A stretch of DNA of 64,000 nt. Source: Cyclobacteriaceae bacterium (lineage in GTDB: Bacteria; Bacteroidota; Bacteroidia; Cytophagales; Cyclobacteriaceae). A model generated the notes under the pieces. That model saw only the letters and a list, made by a program, of their open reading frames with translations. It did no database searches and had not been told where the DNA came from. The position numbers and the translations under genes were made by a program. Numbering within the stretch: position 1 is the first letter of the stretch; every line of letters begins with the position of its first letter. The DNA is taken from assembly GCA_016787755.1 (NCBI GenBank), contig JAEUUA010000020.1, positions 186,001 to 250,000 on the forward strand, given 5' to 3'. This document shows, piece by piece, positions 46,986-55,814 of this stretch.

Positions 46986-49900
46986 ATGAATGTAAAGACT
47001 TTATCCCTTGCGCTACTTGCCGCCCTTAATGCAACAACCCTGGGTGCCCAAAGCACTGAAAAAGACTGGCGCATAGTTGCCGATAAGTACCTCGATGCAT
47101 TAATGCAAGACAACGAAGAGTATTGGCTCTTCGAAGAGGAATTATCAGATCAAATGGAAAAGCTGTACAGCAGTCAGGAAGACCGTCTTCAACTACCTTA
47201 TTTGTTAATGGCATGGGGAGGTACTAGTCTTATGGAAATTGATGAGGACACCTTTCAACAGGTATTGAATACAAGCTATGCTGACAAGCCCTATGAAAAG
47301 GCCCTGACCTTGCTGGATTACTATTCATGGGGATATAAATCATTAAACTCAATTAAGAACATCCGTAATGCATTAACACTTCTTGAAACCATGCATAAAG
47401 ATTCATCCCTCATCTATATCCATGCGTTGATGGATTTGGGGGATCTTCTTTTGAACGATAAAAATTATAAGGAGGCACTTTCAAACTACAACCGTGCACT
47501 TGCATTAACAGAAAACACTGTTGGAACAAACACTCAAATTTTCAATGACTTGCTCTCGCGCCTGGCCCGGTACCACCTCACTGTTGGAAACACCGAATTG
47601 GCTGTTCAATATAATGACAAGAAGGAGCAACATGCTTCACGGGAGTTAGGCGTGAATTTACCGTATGCAACCCTCTTTAATTCAAAAGTCGGTATTATTG
47701 AAAACTCCGACCCGGAAATTACTGACGCTTATCGGTTGGCATTAATTTATCATTATAGGTGGGGTTCCGTGTATCGAAAAGCATTAGCCGTTCAATTGTA
47801 TGAAGATGCCGCGAACCTCATCATAAAGAAGGAGGGTTTGAATAGTGTAAACTATGCCTCCATTACCTGGAACAAAGGTTCGGCCAAGCTAAGCATCAAT
47901 CATGATGCTGCCATACAGGATTTGGAACAAGCAGTCGGGATTTACCAAAACATAATTCGGCAGGCAAACCCATCGGTAGATGCCCGGAAAAATTTCTATG
48001 ACGTTTTGAATCATCTCGGACACGCATATTTTACCAAAAAGAAATTTTCCAATGCACGCACCGTGTATGAAGAATTGTTAAGTATGTTTAAAGGCACAAG
48101 GCTAGAAGGAGGAACCTGGTATGGTTCTGCGTTGCACAATCTGATTATCGCACACCACCAACTAGGTAACCACAAACAACTTGGCAACTTACTAAAACCA
48201 TTTATTGGTGAGCGGAACTGGTTCAAAAGGGGGTCTAAGGATGAAATAACGATGTATGGGGATCTGTTGTTTCGGGCAGGTGAATACGCAGCTGCAGCTG
48301 AGGCGTATACTTATTCTTATAACGAGTACTGGCATCTGGAAGGTGTTGCTTCCATGTCCTGGCAAAGACAGAAACAGGACGCAGCGAATGCGCTCGAAGG
48401 TATTAGTGATTTAAACAATATTCTACTGGACATCGGTACATCTGAGGTTGTTAACATGATTCATCGGTATAAACCCGTAAGTGAGTCATATACAGCTCTA
48501 CTGCTTAAGGCGGCCAAAGCTTCATTTTTAGCAGGCGATTATGAATTGGCCCGCAAGTATGTTTTGACCTACATCAATGAGTTTTACACACGAACTACAT
48601 ATGTGCGTGATAGAGGGACTGACTTGTATGACATCTACAGGTTACAGGAGCAGCTGTTCCCGGCATACGATCTATATCAGAATATTTTACTTCGCGATAC
48701 CACGGCAAGCGCTGAAGTGCAATCGGAAAGTAACATGAGGGCGTATGGACACCTGTTAGATTCAAAAGCAAACATACAGTTTCAATTCAGGCACATGCTG
48801 GAAGTCATAGCGGGTGGGTCGGATGAGAATTTAAAGGCCGCCCTTCAAACCTATAACAACCAACGTAAACAGATTGCCATGCTTAGACTTTCAGGCGATA
48901 CCAATACAACTGAACTTGAGGCGTTGACCATTTCAATTGATACCCTGAAGCAATACCTTTCAACTAAAACAAGCTTGGTTTCTGAACCCCAAAAATCATT
49001 CGTATTCTGGACCGATGTAAAAAAATCGCTTAAAAAGGGGGAAGCAGCGGTGGAGATTAAGCGATTTTATTTATTTGAGAATGGGCACTGGGGGATCAAT
49101 CCAGTTTATGCTGCCTATATTATTACACCAAATTCGGAATCCCCGGACGTAGTTTTTTTTTCCAACTCGGATCTTCTGGAAGGCCGGGCATTAAAAAATT
49201 ATCAGAATTCTATGCAGGCCAAATTGGATGACATGTCCAGTTATTTGTCTTACTGGCAACCCATTCAAGCCAAATTACGTGGTGCCAAGGTAGTGTATGT
49301 TTCAGCAGATGGTGTATACAATCAGATTAACCTCAACACGCTTTTTAACCCCGCAACGCACAAGTACCTGGTAGATGAATTGACGGTTTACAATGTAATT
49401 AGCACCAAGAGCCTTTTAAAGGAGGAACGCAAACGCAGCAAGATTGCGAGAGCCACATTAATGGGCCGCCCCGCTTATTTTATAAAGGACGCAAAATTTA
49501 AGAACACGAATCCGTTTGAAGACGAAAAAGACCTGAAACGTTCATTGACCAGGGATCAGGTGGCATCCGGATACATTCAGGATCTGCCGGGTACGGAGAT
49601 AGAAATTTCAAACATCAATACTACGCTGAAGAAGAAGGGAGTTCGTACGGATTATTATCTGGGACAAGATGCTACCGAAGAACTATTTAAAAAATCGACA
49701 GCAGACATTATTCATGTAGCTACTCATGGTTTTTGGTTTGCCGAAAACGAGGCCTTGCCTCGGGAGGACGCCATGCTCAACTCGGGACTTCTGTTTGCCG
49801 GAGTCAAAAACTACTATGAGGGCAATGCAACTTCCAATACGGACGATGGTATTCTTACAGCCTATGAAATACAGGGCATGAATTTAACCAATACCCGGCT

Positions 49901-50180
49901 GGTTGTATTGTCGGCCTGCGAAACGGGTTTAGGAAAGGTTGAGGTAGGTGAGGGCGTTTACGGATTGCAACGGGCTTTTCGCATCGCGGGAGTAGATAAC
50001 CTGATCATGAGTTTATGGAAAGTGGATGATACGGCAACACAGGAATTGTTCACTTCCTTTTACTCAACCTGGCTATCAGCGCAGGAAAATATTATCCCTT
50101 CTTTTCGCAAAGCACAGTTGGAGTTAAAAAGAAAATACAAACATCCTTACTATTGGGGGGCATTTAAAGTTATTAACTAA
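46986..50180 (+). CDS. Secreted TPR-CHAT protease-like protein
   Basis: 1064 residues from the ATG at 46986, which begins a signal peptide (MNVKTLSLALLAALNATTLGAQ); the frame is open 40 codons further upstream, through the repeat. Residues up to about 600 are tetratricopeptide repeats (YKEALSNYNRALALTENT and similar). The C-terminal CHAT domain, a caspase relative, has His914 in HVATHGFW and Cys978 in LSACETGLG, both intact. It is probably exported. The FGE-domain gene follows 80 bp downstream, and the pairing of CHAT with FGE-sulfatase domains is known in bacterial conflict systems. Confidence 0.92.
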   Translation: MNVKTLSLALLAALNATTLGAQSTEKDWRIVADKYLDALMQDNEEYWLFEEELSDQMEKLYSSQEDRLQLPYLLMAWGGTSLMEIDEDTFQQVLNTSYADKPYEKALTLLDYYSWGYKSLNSIKNIRNALTLLETMHKDSSLIYIHALMDLGDLLLNDKNYKEALSNYNRALALTENTVGTNTQIFNDLLSRLARYHLTVGNTELAVQYNDKKEQHASRELGVNLPYATLFNSKVGIIENSDPEITDAYRLALIYHYRWGSVYRKALAVQLYEDAANLIIKKEGLNSVNYASITWNKGSAKLSINHDAAIQDLEQAVGIYQNIIRQANPSVDARKNFYDVLNHLGHAYFTKKKFSNARTVYEELLSMFKGTRLEGGTWYGSALHNLIIAHHQLGNHKQLGNLLKPFIGERNWFKRGSKDEITMYGDLLFRAGEYAAAAEAYTYSYNEYWHLEGVASMSWQRQKQDAANALEGISDLNNILLDIGTSEVVNMIHRYKPVSESYTALLLKAAKASFLAGDYELARKYVLTYINEFYTRTTYVRDRGTDLYDIYRLQEQLFPAYDLYQNILLRDTTASAEVQSESNMRAYGHLLDSKANIQFQFRHMLEVIAGGSDENLKAALQTYNNQRKQIAMLRLSGDTNTTELEALTISIDTLKQYLSTKTSLVSEPQKSFVFWTDVKKSLKKGEAAVEIKRFYLFENGHWGINPVYAAYIITPNSESPDVVFFSNSDLLEGRALKNYQNSMQAKLDDMSSYLSYWQPIQAKLRGAKVVYVSADGVYNQINLNTLFNPATHKYLVDELTVYNVISTKSLLKEERKRSKIARATLMGRPAYFIKDAKFKNTNPFEDEKDLKRSLTRDQVASGYIQDLPGTEIEISNINTTLKKKGVRTDYYLGQDATEELFKKSTADIIHVATHGFWFAENEALPREDAMLNSGLLFAGVKNYYEGNATSNTDDGILTAYEIQGMNLTNTRLVVLSACETGLGKVEVGEGVYGLQRAFRIAGVDNLIMSLWKVDDTATQELFTSFYSTWLSAQENIIPSFRKAQLELKRKYKHPYYWGAFKVIN

Positions 50181-50260
50181 CTGAATGTACTAGCCATTAA
50201 ATCTGAATAAGAAAATTATAATTACTATAATTAATAAATAGAAAGTTTAAATAACATACC

Positions 50261-51079
50261 ATGCGATTAGTTTGCTATTCTTTTTTGAGGCGCCAAAGAT
50301 TCTTGGTTATCACATTGTTTCTGTTGACCGCATTGCAAAGTGCAAGGGCGCAATCACTTCCCGAAATGATTTTTGTGAAAGGGGGTGAGTTTACCATGGA
50401 GCCAACAGGAGGTAAACGGAAAGATAGAATGATGTCCTTTTCTGTTACCATTTCTGATTTTAGCATTGCCAAAACGGAGACTACCCTTGAGCAATGGAAA
50501 GCCTATTGCAATGCAAATAATTTACCCATGCCGGAAACCAAGTTGGACGACACCTATCCAATAACCGGTGTTACCTGGGAGGAAGCGACAGCCTATTGTA
50601 AATGGCTAAGCAACAAAACAGGAAAAATTTTTCGGTTACCTACTGAAGCGGAGTGGGAATATGCAGCACGAGGCGGTGAGCTGACGAAGTACTTCGAGTA
50701 TAGCGGGGGAGATGTGTTGGATTCAGTAGGCTGGGTGTATGGTAATTCTTCGGATAAAAAAAGAGCCTCTATGTTTTTGGTTCGGGTTCAAGCAACGGAA
50801 CTTCATCCGGTGGCTACCCGGCAGGCCAATGAATTAGGGATTTATGATATGACCGGCAATGTTGAAGAGTGGTGCTTCGACTGGTATAGTTCGTTCAATG
50901 GTGAAGATCTTGATAATCCCACCGGCCCTGGTAGGGGCTCTGAAAAAGTAATCAGGGGTTGTTCTTTTAATGATCTTGAAGAGTTTTGTAAAATTTCTTT
51001 ACGATCCAAAGCGAAGCCTGGCGATTCAAATTATATCAGGGCAAGTAGGCGGGGATTCCGTGTGGTTAGCCAGGATTGA
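50261..51079 (+). CDS. Secreted FGE-sulfatase (SUMF1) domain protein
   Basis: 272 residues. A signal peptide (FLVITLFLLTALQSARAQ) leads a formylglycine-generating-enzyme-type domain: FVKGGEFTM, YPITGVTWEEATAYCKWL, RLPTEAEWEYAARGG, GNVEEWCFDWY and VIRGCSFNDLEEFC, ending RRGFRVV. The usual RGGSW motif reads RGCSF, and the paired copper-binding cysteines of true FGE are not clear, so it is more likely a binding domain of the family than an active sulfatase modifier. It is cotranscribed with the CHAT gene. Confidence 0.88.
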   Translation: MRLVCYSFLRRQRFLVITLFLLTALQSARAQSLPEMIFVKGGEFTMEPTGGKRKDRMMSFSVTISDFSIAKTETTLEQWKAYCNANNLPMPETKLDDTYPITGVTWEEATAYCKWLSNKTGKIFRLPTEAEWEYAARGGELTKYFEYSGGDVLDSVGWVYGNSSDKKRASMFLVRVQATELHPVATRQANELGIYDMTGNVEEWCFDWYSSFNGEDLDNPTGPGRGSEKVIRGCSFNDLEEFCKISLRSKAKPGDSNYIRASRRGFRVVSQD

Positions 51080-51119
51080 CCTTATTCTAAAAATAATATT
51101 TCTTCAGCTTAAAATAACC

Positions 51120-51629
51120 ATGAAAAATAATTTTTCAGTCCCTTTAGTCTCATTAATTGTTGTCTTACTCGCTCCTCAATTTATCAGGGCTCAAAATAAA
51201 GTTTCTCCTAAAGAATTAGCACACCTTAATAATAGCAATCTCCGCAGCATTCAATATTTATTACTCAGGTGGCAAACCAAAACATTTATTCCGGAGTCCA
51301 TGACGGAGGAACAATGGGAACAATCGATTTATGTGGATGAGCAATCAGCCGAGATTATCTACAAAATAAGACCTGCCACAGATGAACCTACGGGGGATCG
51401 TTGGTTAGCAACCCATCATATCCCTATTCACGAAATTGACAGCGTAACAAACCACTACTCTGATCATACCCTTGTCTTATATACTCCCTATGAAAAAATT
51501 GATAGCTACCTGTTCGATGACCCGGCTGCAAAAAATGAAAAGGTAAGCATGCCCATGCAACTGGACAAGGTTCGGAATCTGGCAGGCCAATTATGGACGC
51601 ACATTCAAAAATTTCAAAGGAGCCAGTAA
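51120..51629 (+). CDS. Small secreted protein, third gene of the CHAT operon
   Basis: 169 residues from the ATG at 51120; the frame is open earlier but overlaps the FGE gene. Signal peptide KNNFSVPLVSLIVVLLAPQF followed by IRAQ, then a soluble domain with no cysteines and no motif I recognise (LAHLNNSNLRSIQYLLLRW; WLATHHIPIHEIDSV). It starts 40 bp after the FGE gene. Its place suggests it is a partner, inhibitor or substrate of the CHAT protein. Confidence 0.7.
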   Translation: MKNNFSVPLVSLIVVLLAPQFIRAQNKVSPKELAHLNNSNLRSIQYLLLRWQTKTFIPESMTEEQWEQSIYVDEQSAEIIYKIRPATDEPTGDRWLATHHIPIHEIDSVTNHYSDHTLVLYTPYEKIDSYLFDDPAAKNEKVSMPMQLDKVRNLAGQLWTHIQKFQRSQ

Positions 51630-51815
51630 ATCCTTACCATATTATTTTTCTATAAACTTTCGCAGTGACTATTTACACGAAGAGACAATAGCAATCGCAA
51701 GAGTTATAAAATGATATCGCGTTTCGCGATACTACACCGGGGCAAGTTGTTTGTTGACAGCGATGGAATAGTCCTAATTTTTGCTCATCAGTTCTAATCT
51801 ACCTGACTCTTCCTT

Positions 51816-52244
51816 CTATCCCTTCACATAGGATAGTTTTTCCGACACTTTTCCATCCCTTACCTTAAACACATCCACACCGCGCAGATGCCAGGGTTTT
51901 CCTTCCTTTGTCTTATGATAGATCCAACGTACTACACAGCGGTCACCGGCAACCATAATATCTTCGACCTCAAAGCGCGCATCCGGATTGGTGGCAAAGA
52001 ATTTTTGCCAGTAGGCACGCACCTCTTCAGCACCCACTAGCCGGGCCCCATCGGGAGGCGGGTTGGTGTTTTCAAAGATGCAATCATGGGTCATCATGTT
52101 CATTACACCCTCCACGTCATGGCGGTTGAACGCTTCGTTGAACCGTTCGATTACCGCCCGGGTGGAGTCTGGGCTGATGTTTGGATTCATAGCGGATGCA
52201 CTAAGGGTTAGGATAAAAGTGACACAAAAGGAAAGATTTTTCAT
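51816..52244 (-). CDS. SnoaL/NTF2-like protein with a signal peptide
   Basis: 142 residues. A short signal-like start (MKNLSFCVTFILTLSASA) precedes an NTF2-like fold: AVIERFNEAFNRHDVEGVMN, HDCIFENTNPP, YWQKFFATNPDARFEVEDI and GVDVFKVRDGKVSEKLSY. Relatives are small isomerases, hydrolases or binding proteins; the pocket residues cannot be assigned here. It faces away from the CHAT operon and is separated from it by 186 bp. Confidence 0.82.
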   Translation of the reverse strand: MKNLSFCVTFILTLSASAMNPNISPDSTRAVIERFNEAFNRHDVEGVMNMMTHDCIFENTNPPPDGARLVGAEEVRAYWQKFFATNPDARFEVEDIMVAGDRCVVRWIYHKTKEGKPWHLRGVDVFKVRDGKVSEKLSYVKG

Positions 52245-52359
52245 ACCGGGTGAGTGGATTTTTATAAAGTGAATATAATGATTAAATCCCCGAAGTGTAA
52301 GCCACGCGGATTGGGTCAGGGCGGTTAAATATTGGAACTAAATTTAATACCTTTAAACC

Positions 52360-52770
52360 ATGCCAATAAAAAAATTGCTCCTTAGTTATGCGCTAACAGC
52401 CATAGTATTTTTTGCCCTTGATATGCTCTGGCTAGGCCTGATCGCCAAAAAGCTTTATGCCAAACATTTAGGAAGTTTTTTGTCTGACAAAATAAATTGG
52501 TCGGCTGCTATTTCCTTTTACTTGTTATTTATAGCGGGCATCTTTGTTTTCGTAGTTCTACCCGCTATTGAAAGAGAATCCTGGGTTCGGGCAACATGCT
52601 TGGGTGGACTTTTTGGACTCATCGCGTACGCAACATATGATTTAACCAACATGGCAACTCTGAAAAACTGGCCACTTACGATCGTGATCATTGATATGCT
52701 ATGGGGTTTTGTACTTACCGCCACAGTGAGTGTTTCTGGCTATTTCATTGTGAATTGGCTTAACCGATGA
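52360..52770 (+). CDS. DUF2177 family membrane protein
   Basis: 136 residues with four membrane segments. The family words are clear: FFALDMLWLGLIAKKLYAKHLG, GLFGLIAYATYDLTNMATLKNWP and VIIDMLWGFVLTATVS. A TACCTTTA box lies 8 bp before the ATG. Its stop overlaps the next gene start (ATGA), so the two form an operon. The biochemical role of the family is unknown. Confidence 0.88.
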   Translation: MPIKKLLLSYALTAIVFFALDMLWLGLIAKKLYAKHLGSFLSDKINWSAAISFYLLFIAGIFVFVVLPAIERESWVRATCLGGLFGLIAYATYDLTNMATLKNWPLTIVIIDMLWGFVLTATVSVSGYFIVNWLNR

Positions 52771-53528
52771 TCAGGCTCGTGATCGAAGTTGCCGGTATTC
52801 TCTCATTGTATGCCGTATTGTGGTTTGGTGTCTCGGTGGTTGCCAGAAGAAATGATCTGGCGGATGTCGCCTGGGGAATGGGTTATGCTTTAATATGTTT
52901 GTATTGTTATCTGGCATACCCATCTCATCCAGTCGCTATACTGTGCTACACACTAATTTTAATTTGGGCGGTTCGGCTAAGCGCCTACATCTACATTCGA
53001 AACAGAAAAAAAGCTGAGGATTTCCGATATCAAAAATGGAGGCAGGAGTGGGGTAAATACTTTTATATCCGTTCATTCTTTCAGGTGTATTTGCTACAGG
53101 CTTTTTTCGTGTTGATTATCATTTCCCCTGTTATGTTGGCATCCAGTGAATCTTCATCATCTCTTACCGGCTGGACTTTACTGGGTTGTGCTTTTTGGAT
53201 AACAGGATTCATTTGGCAAGCGGTTGGGGACTATCAATTGGCAATGTTTAAAAGGCGCAAAAGAAATCCGGATGAAATTCTGAATACAGGGCTGTGGAAC
53301 TATTCGCGGCACCCCAATTACTTTGGAGAATTGCTGATGTGGTGGGCGATTTATCTGATTATTTTACCTTTACCCAATAGTTATTATTTCGTGATCGGAC
53401 CAATCACCATAACTCTTTTGATCAGGTATGTGTCAGGTGTGCCCATGCTGGAAGAAAGGTTTCAGCACAATGCACAATATCAATTGTATAAAAAAAAAGT
53501 TCCTCCTTTATTCCCCAAGTTCTGGTGA
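52767..53528 (+). CDS. DUF1295 membrane protein (steroid 5-alpha-reductase-like)
   Basis: 253 residues with about six membrane segments. The signature TGLWNYSRHPNYFGELLMWW near the C-terminus marks the DUF1295/ICMT-like steroid-reductase superfamily; ADVAWGMGYAL is the N-terminal family motif. These are predicted NADPH-dependent reductases of lipids. It overlaps DUF2177 by four bases, a common pairing in my memory. Repeat copy 2 (53545-53679) begins 16 bp after its stop. Confidence 0.88.
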   Translation: MIRLVIEVAGILSLYAVLWFGVSVVARRNDLADVAWGMGYALICLYCYLAYPSHPVAILCYTLILIWAVRLSAYIYIRNRKKAEDFRYQKWRQEWGKYFYIRSFFQVYLLQAFFVLIIISPVMLASSESSSSLTGWTLLGCAFWITGFIWQAVGDYQLAMFKRRKRNPDEILNTGLWNYSRHPNYFGELLMWWAIYLIILPLPNSYYFVIGPITITLLIRYVSGVPMLEERFQHNAQYQLYKKKVPPLFPKFW

Positions 53529-53544
53529 TGTTTTAATATAGGCA

Positions 53545-53679
53545 GGGCCAGCACTAAGGGTGTCGATGCAGGGATCCTGTTTCAGCAATATATCTGTTCT
53601 GTCTTTACAAGGCTACAAGTTATTTTCCATCAATAATTTTTTAGGGGTAGTAATTAATACTCCTTCCCGTTTTCGCATC
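53545..53679 (+). repeat. Dispersed repeat, copy 2
   Basis: The second copy of the ~137-bp repeat described at 46823-46961, in direct orientation. It lies between the DUF1295 gene and the convergent dehydrogenase gene, so unlike copy 1 it is not placed as a promoter. Confidence 0.7.
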
Positions 53680-53775
53680 GAAGAAATAACACGAATGAAA
53701 CTGACGATTCAGCGATAGCAAAAACCAACCACTCATCTTAATAAGGATAGCTCTTGATTTCAAGTTTGCAACTGA

Positions 53776-54696
53776 TTACTTGGAAATAGAATTTAGCGCT
53801 TTTTTAATGACGTCTGCAGAATTTTGGAGCTGCTCCATTTCTATTTCATTGATTTTAATGGTCAGAATTTTTTCGATACCCTCTTTCGACAAAAGAGAGG
53901 GGAGAGAAAGGGCTACGTTATTAATTCCATAGGGCCCTTTAATAATGCTGGAGACATTGACAATTCTTCTCTCTCCGCGCAAGATCCATTTCAGTAATGA
54001 GGCTGTCACCAAACCAATGGCGTGGTTGGTGGCTCCTTTCCTTTTAATAATTTCCTGAGCAGCCGTTTTCACTCTGTGTGCGAGGTCCACTTCAAATTCG
54101 GTCCGCCATGTCGACCAATCCCTTAGCAGTACACTGGCAATATGAGCACTTGACCATAACACCACTTCCGAGTCACCATGTTCACCAATCACATTAGCGT
54201 GAATACTTCTTGCATCGATGTTCAGATGCGCACCTACCATTTGTCTCAGCCTTGCCGTATCCAGCAGGGTTCCGGTTCCGATTACTTTCCTGGTGTCAAG
54301 ACCGGTAGCTTGTTGATACAACTGGGTGAGTACATCCACTGGATTCGCCACTATCACCAGAAACCCAGCGAAGCCTTTCAGCCTGGCTGCAATTTGTGTT
54401 ACAATTTTTGCATTCTCATTAAGCAAATCCAGTCTTGATTCACCGGGCTTGCCACCGCGTCCGGCCGTGATCACGATGGCACGGCAGTGAGCCATTTCCT
54501 CGATCGAACATGCTCTTATTGCAGCGGAAGGGTAATAGGTAGATCCGTGGATCAAGTCCATCGCCTCGCCTTCAGCAATTTCTGATTGAATGTCATTGAG
54601 GAGTAATTCTTCTGCGATCCCTTCATGCAACAGCGATATGGCCACGCTGGCACCTACCCATCCCATACCAATTATACCAATCGAGTTTTTATTCAT
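53776..54696 (-). CDS. L-lactate/malate dehydrogenase family protein
   Basis: 306 residues from the ATG at 54696. The fold is complete: Rossmann loop GIIGMGWVGAS, Asp35 for NAD+, GTGTLLDTARLRQMVG, and the catalytic His in GEHGDSE; Arg88 corresponds to the catalytic R109. The specificity position (102 in LDH, Gln for lactate, Arg for malate) is Gly82 in AGRGGKPGESR, so the oxo-acid substrate may be larger or different. The context gives no pathway. A malate, lactate or 2-hydroxyacid enzyme are all possible. Confidence 0.88.
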   Translation of the reverse strand: MNKNSIGIIGMGWVGASVAISLLHEGIAEELLLNDIQSEIAEGEAMDLIHGSTYYPSAAIRACSIEEMAHCRAIVITAGRGGKPGESRLDLLNENAKIVTQIAARLKGFAGFLVIVANPVDVLTQLYQQATGLDTRKVIGTGTLLDTARLRQMVGAHLNIDARSIHANVIGEHGDSEVVLWSSAHIASVLLRDWSTWRTEFEVDLAHRVKTAAQEIIKRKGATNHAIGLVTASLLKWILRGERRIVNVSSIIKGPYGINNVALSLPSLLSKEGIEKILTIKINEIEMEQLQNSADVIKKALNSISK

Positions 54697-54817
54697 AGCT
54701 GAGTACAATTAGGTAAATACCATAGATACATCCTGTTCCAAGGTAAGGAAAAGGGAGTTGATGTTAAACACTATTATGTAACTCTGTAGGCTTCTGCTAA
54801 TTTATTTACTTTGCATC

Positions 54818-55003
54818 ATGATCGATTCACGATACGAAGCCACTAAACATTATATCCGTAGTCGCTGGCCGCTTACCCGAAACATAACGCTATTTTTTCT
54901 CATTCCCTTGTTAGCCTGGCTGGTGGCTTACATGAGTAAAGGTTTACTTTCTTCATCAGCATCGGTCAACGATCGTTATCCTGGGGATTGTTCGGTCGGG
55001 TAG
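54818..55003 (+). CDS. Short membrane-anchored fragment at the edge of the repeat cluster
   Basis: 61 residues from an ATG with a TTACTTTG box immediately upstream. A basic N-terminus (KHYIRSRWPLTRN) and one hydrophobic helix (ITLFFLIPLLAWLVAYMS) look like a genuine membrane gene, but the frame ends after only 61 codons. A +/-1 shift near 54970 would extend it to a stop at 55041 through SLSWGLFGRVGYNMSMDK. It may be a truncated or frameshifted gene, broken where the repeat array begins. Confidence 0.4.
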   Translation: MIDSRYEATKHYIRSRWPLTRNITLFFLIPLLAWLVAYMSKGLLSSSASVNDRYPGDCSVG

Positions 55004-55061
55004 GCTACAACATGAGTATGGACAAATCAGTTAGTAAATAACATTGTTAGTAATGTTGAGA

Positions 55062-55430
55062 CCTTATGTTCACATAGCTTCGGTCTCCGGGGTAACCACA
55101 TCGCAATAGAATGTTTTTCGCGTTGGCTTTCAATAACTCAATCTTTTTTTAAATCATCATCGGGCGGGGACAGCGACACGCTCCCGCGCAAGGGCGGGAT
55201 GAAACATTTGGGCAAGCATGGGAAGTGGGAGGGATGTGCCGCTTGCACAATGTGTGTTGATGCTACGCAGGCAAAGCAATAAGGGAAACCTGCCTGCACT
55301 GCCGCTTCGGCAGACAAGGAAGTGTAAAGTCTCCCGACAATAAGTCGGGAGAAACTCCGTGAGTGAGCAGGAGCGAGACCGGATCCCGATACTTATCGGG
55401 ACAAATAGCCCGGGCTGCAGGCATTGCCAT
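55062..55430 (+). repeat. Cassette-type repeat, copy A (tail only)
   Basis: The tail of the repeat, lacking the palindrome. It begins TTATGTTCACATAGCTT (homologous to the right end of the palindrome in copies C and D) and ends with a block AATAGCCCGGGC...AGGCATTGCCA shared with copy D. From 55171 to 55388 it is about 95 percent identical to copy B. It contains two short hairpins, CTCCCGAC/GTCGGGAG (55331-55351) and TCCCGATA/TATCGGGA (55384-55401). Confidence 0.8.
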
Positions 55431-55455
55431 TTCGGGCATAGAAAATTTTGTTTAA

Positions 55456-55478
55456 AAAGTAACCAAATTGGTTACTTT
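55456..55478 (+). promoter_or_regulatory. Perfect palindrome, probable operator of the higBA module
   Basis: AAAGTAACCAA-A-TTGGTTACTTT has 11-bp perfect arms around one central base. TTACTTTG at 55472-55479 overlaps its right arm and could be the -7 box, with TTTG (55447-55450) 21 bp upstream as the -33 box. HigA-type antitoxins repress their own operons by binding such palindromes, so autoregulation is expected. Confidence 0.75.
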
Positions 55479-55493
55479 GTCGTTTATTTGTGC

Positions 55494-55814
55494 ATGAACA
55501 TTTACAACCGGAGCTCGCTCACCGCTTTTTATAAGGAGCATCCCGATTGCAAAGCCACGCTGGAAAAGTGGTATCATGATGTGGAATCAAAAAACTGGAA
55601 AAAACCCGGAGACATTACACGGGATTTTAATACAGCACGAGCTATAAAAAATAACCGTGCAATTTTTGAGATCAACCATAATGACTATCGCTTAATCGCT
55701 GAAATAAACTACCAGAAAGGCTGGGTGTTTGTAAAATTTATTGGAACCCATACTGAGTATGATAAAGTGGATGCAGAGTCGGTGAATTTGTTTAAAAACC
55801 AAAAGAGAAAATGA
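55494..55814 (+). CDS. higB: HigB-type toxin (RelE-like mRNA interferase)
   Basis: 106 residues. The ATG at 55494 is chosen over an upstream open frame that runs through the repeat. HigB_toxin family motifs are clear: WKKPGDITRDFNTARAI, AIFEINHNDYRLIAEINY and VFVKFIGTHTEYDKVDA. HigB toxins cleave ribosome-bound mRNA. The antitoxin gene overlaps the stop (ATGATGA), the reversed toxin-first order typical of HigBA. A perfect palindrome lies upstream. The cassette is bracketed by repeat copies A and B. Confidence 0.9.
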   Translation: MNIYNRSSLTAFYKEHPDCKATLEKWYHDVESKNWKKPGDITRDFNTARAIKNNRAIFEINHNDYRLIAEINYQKGWVFVKFIGTHTEYDKVDAESVNLFKNQKRK

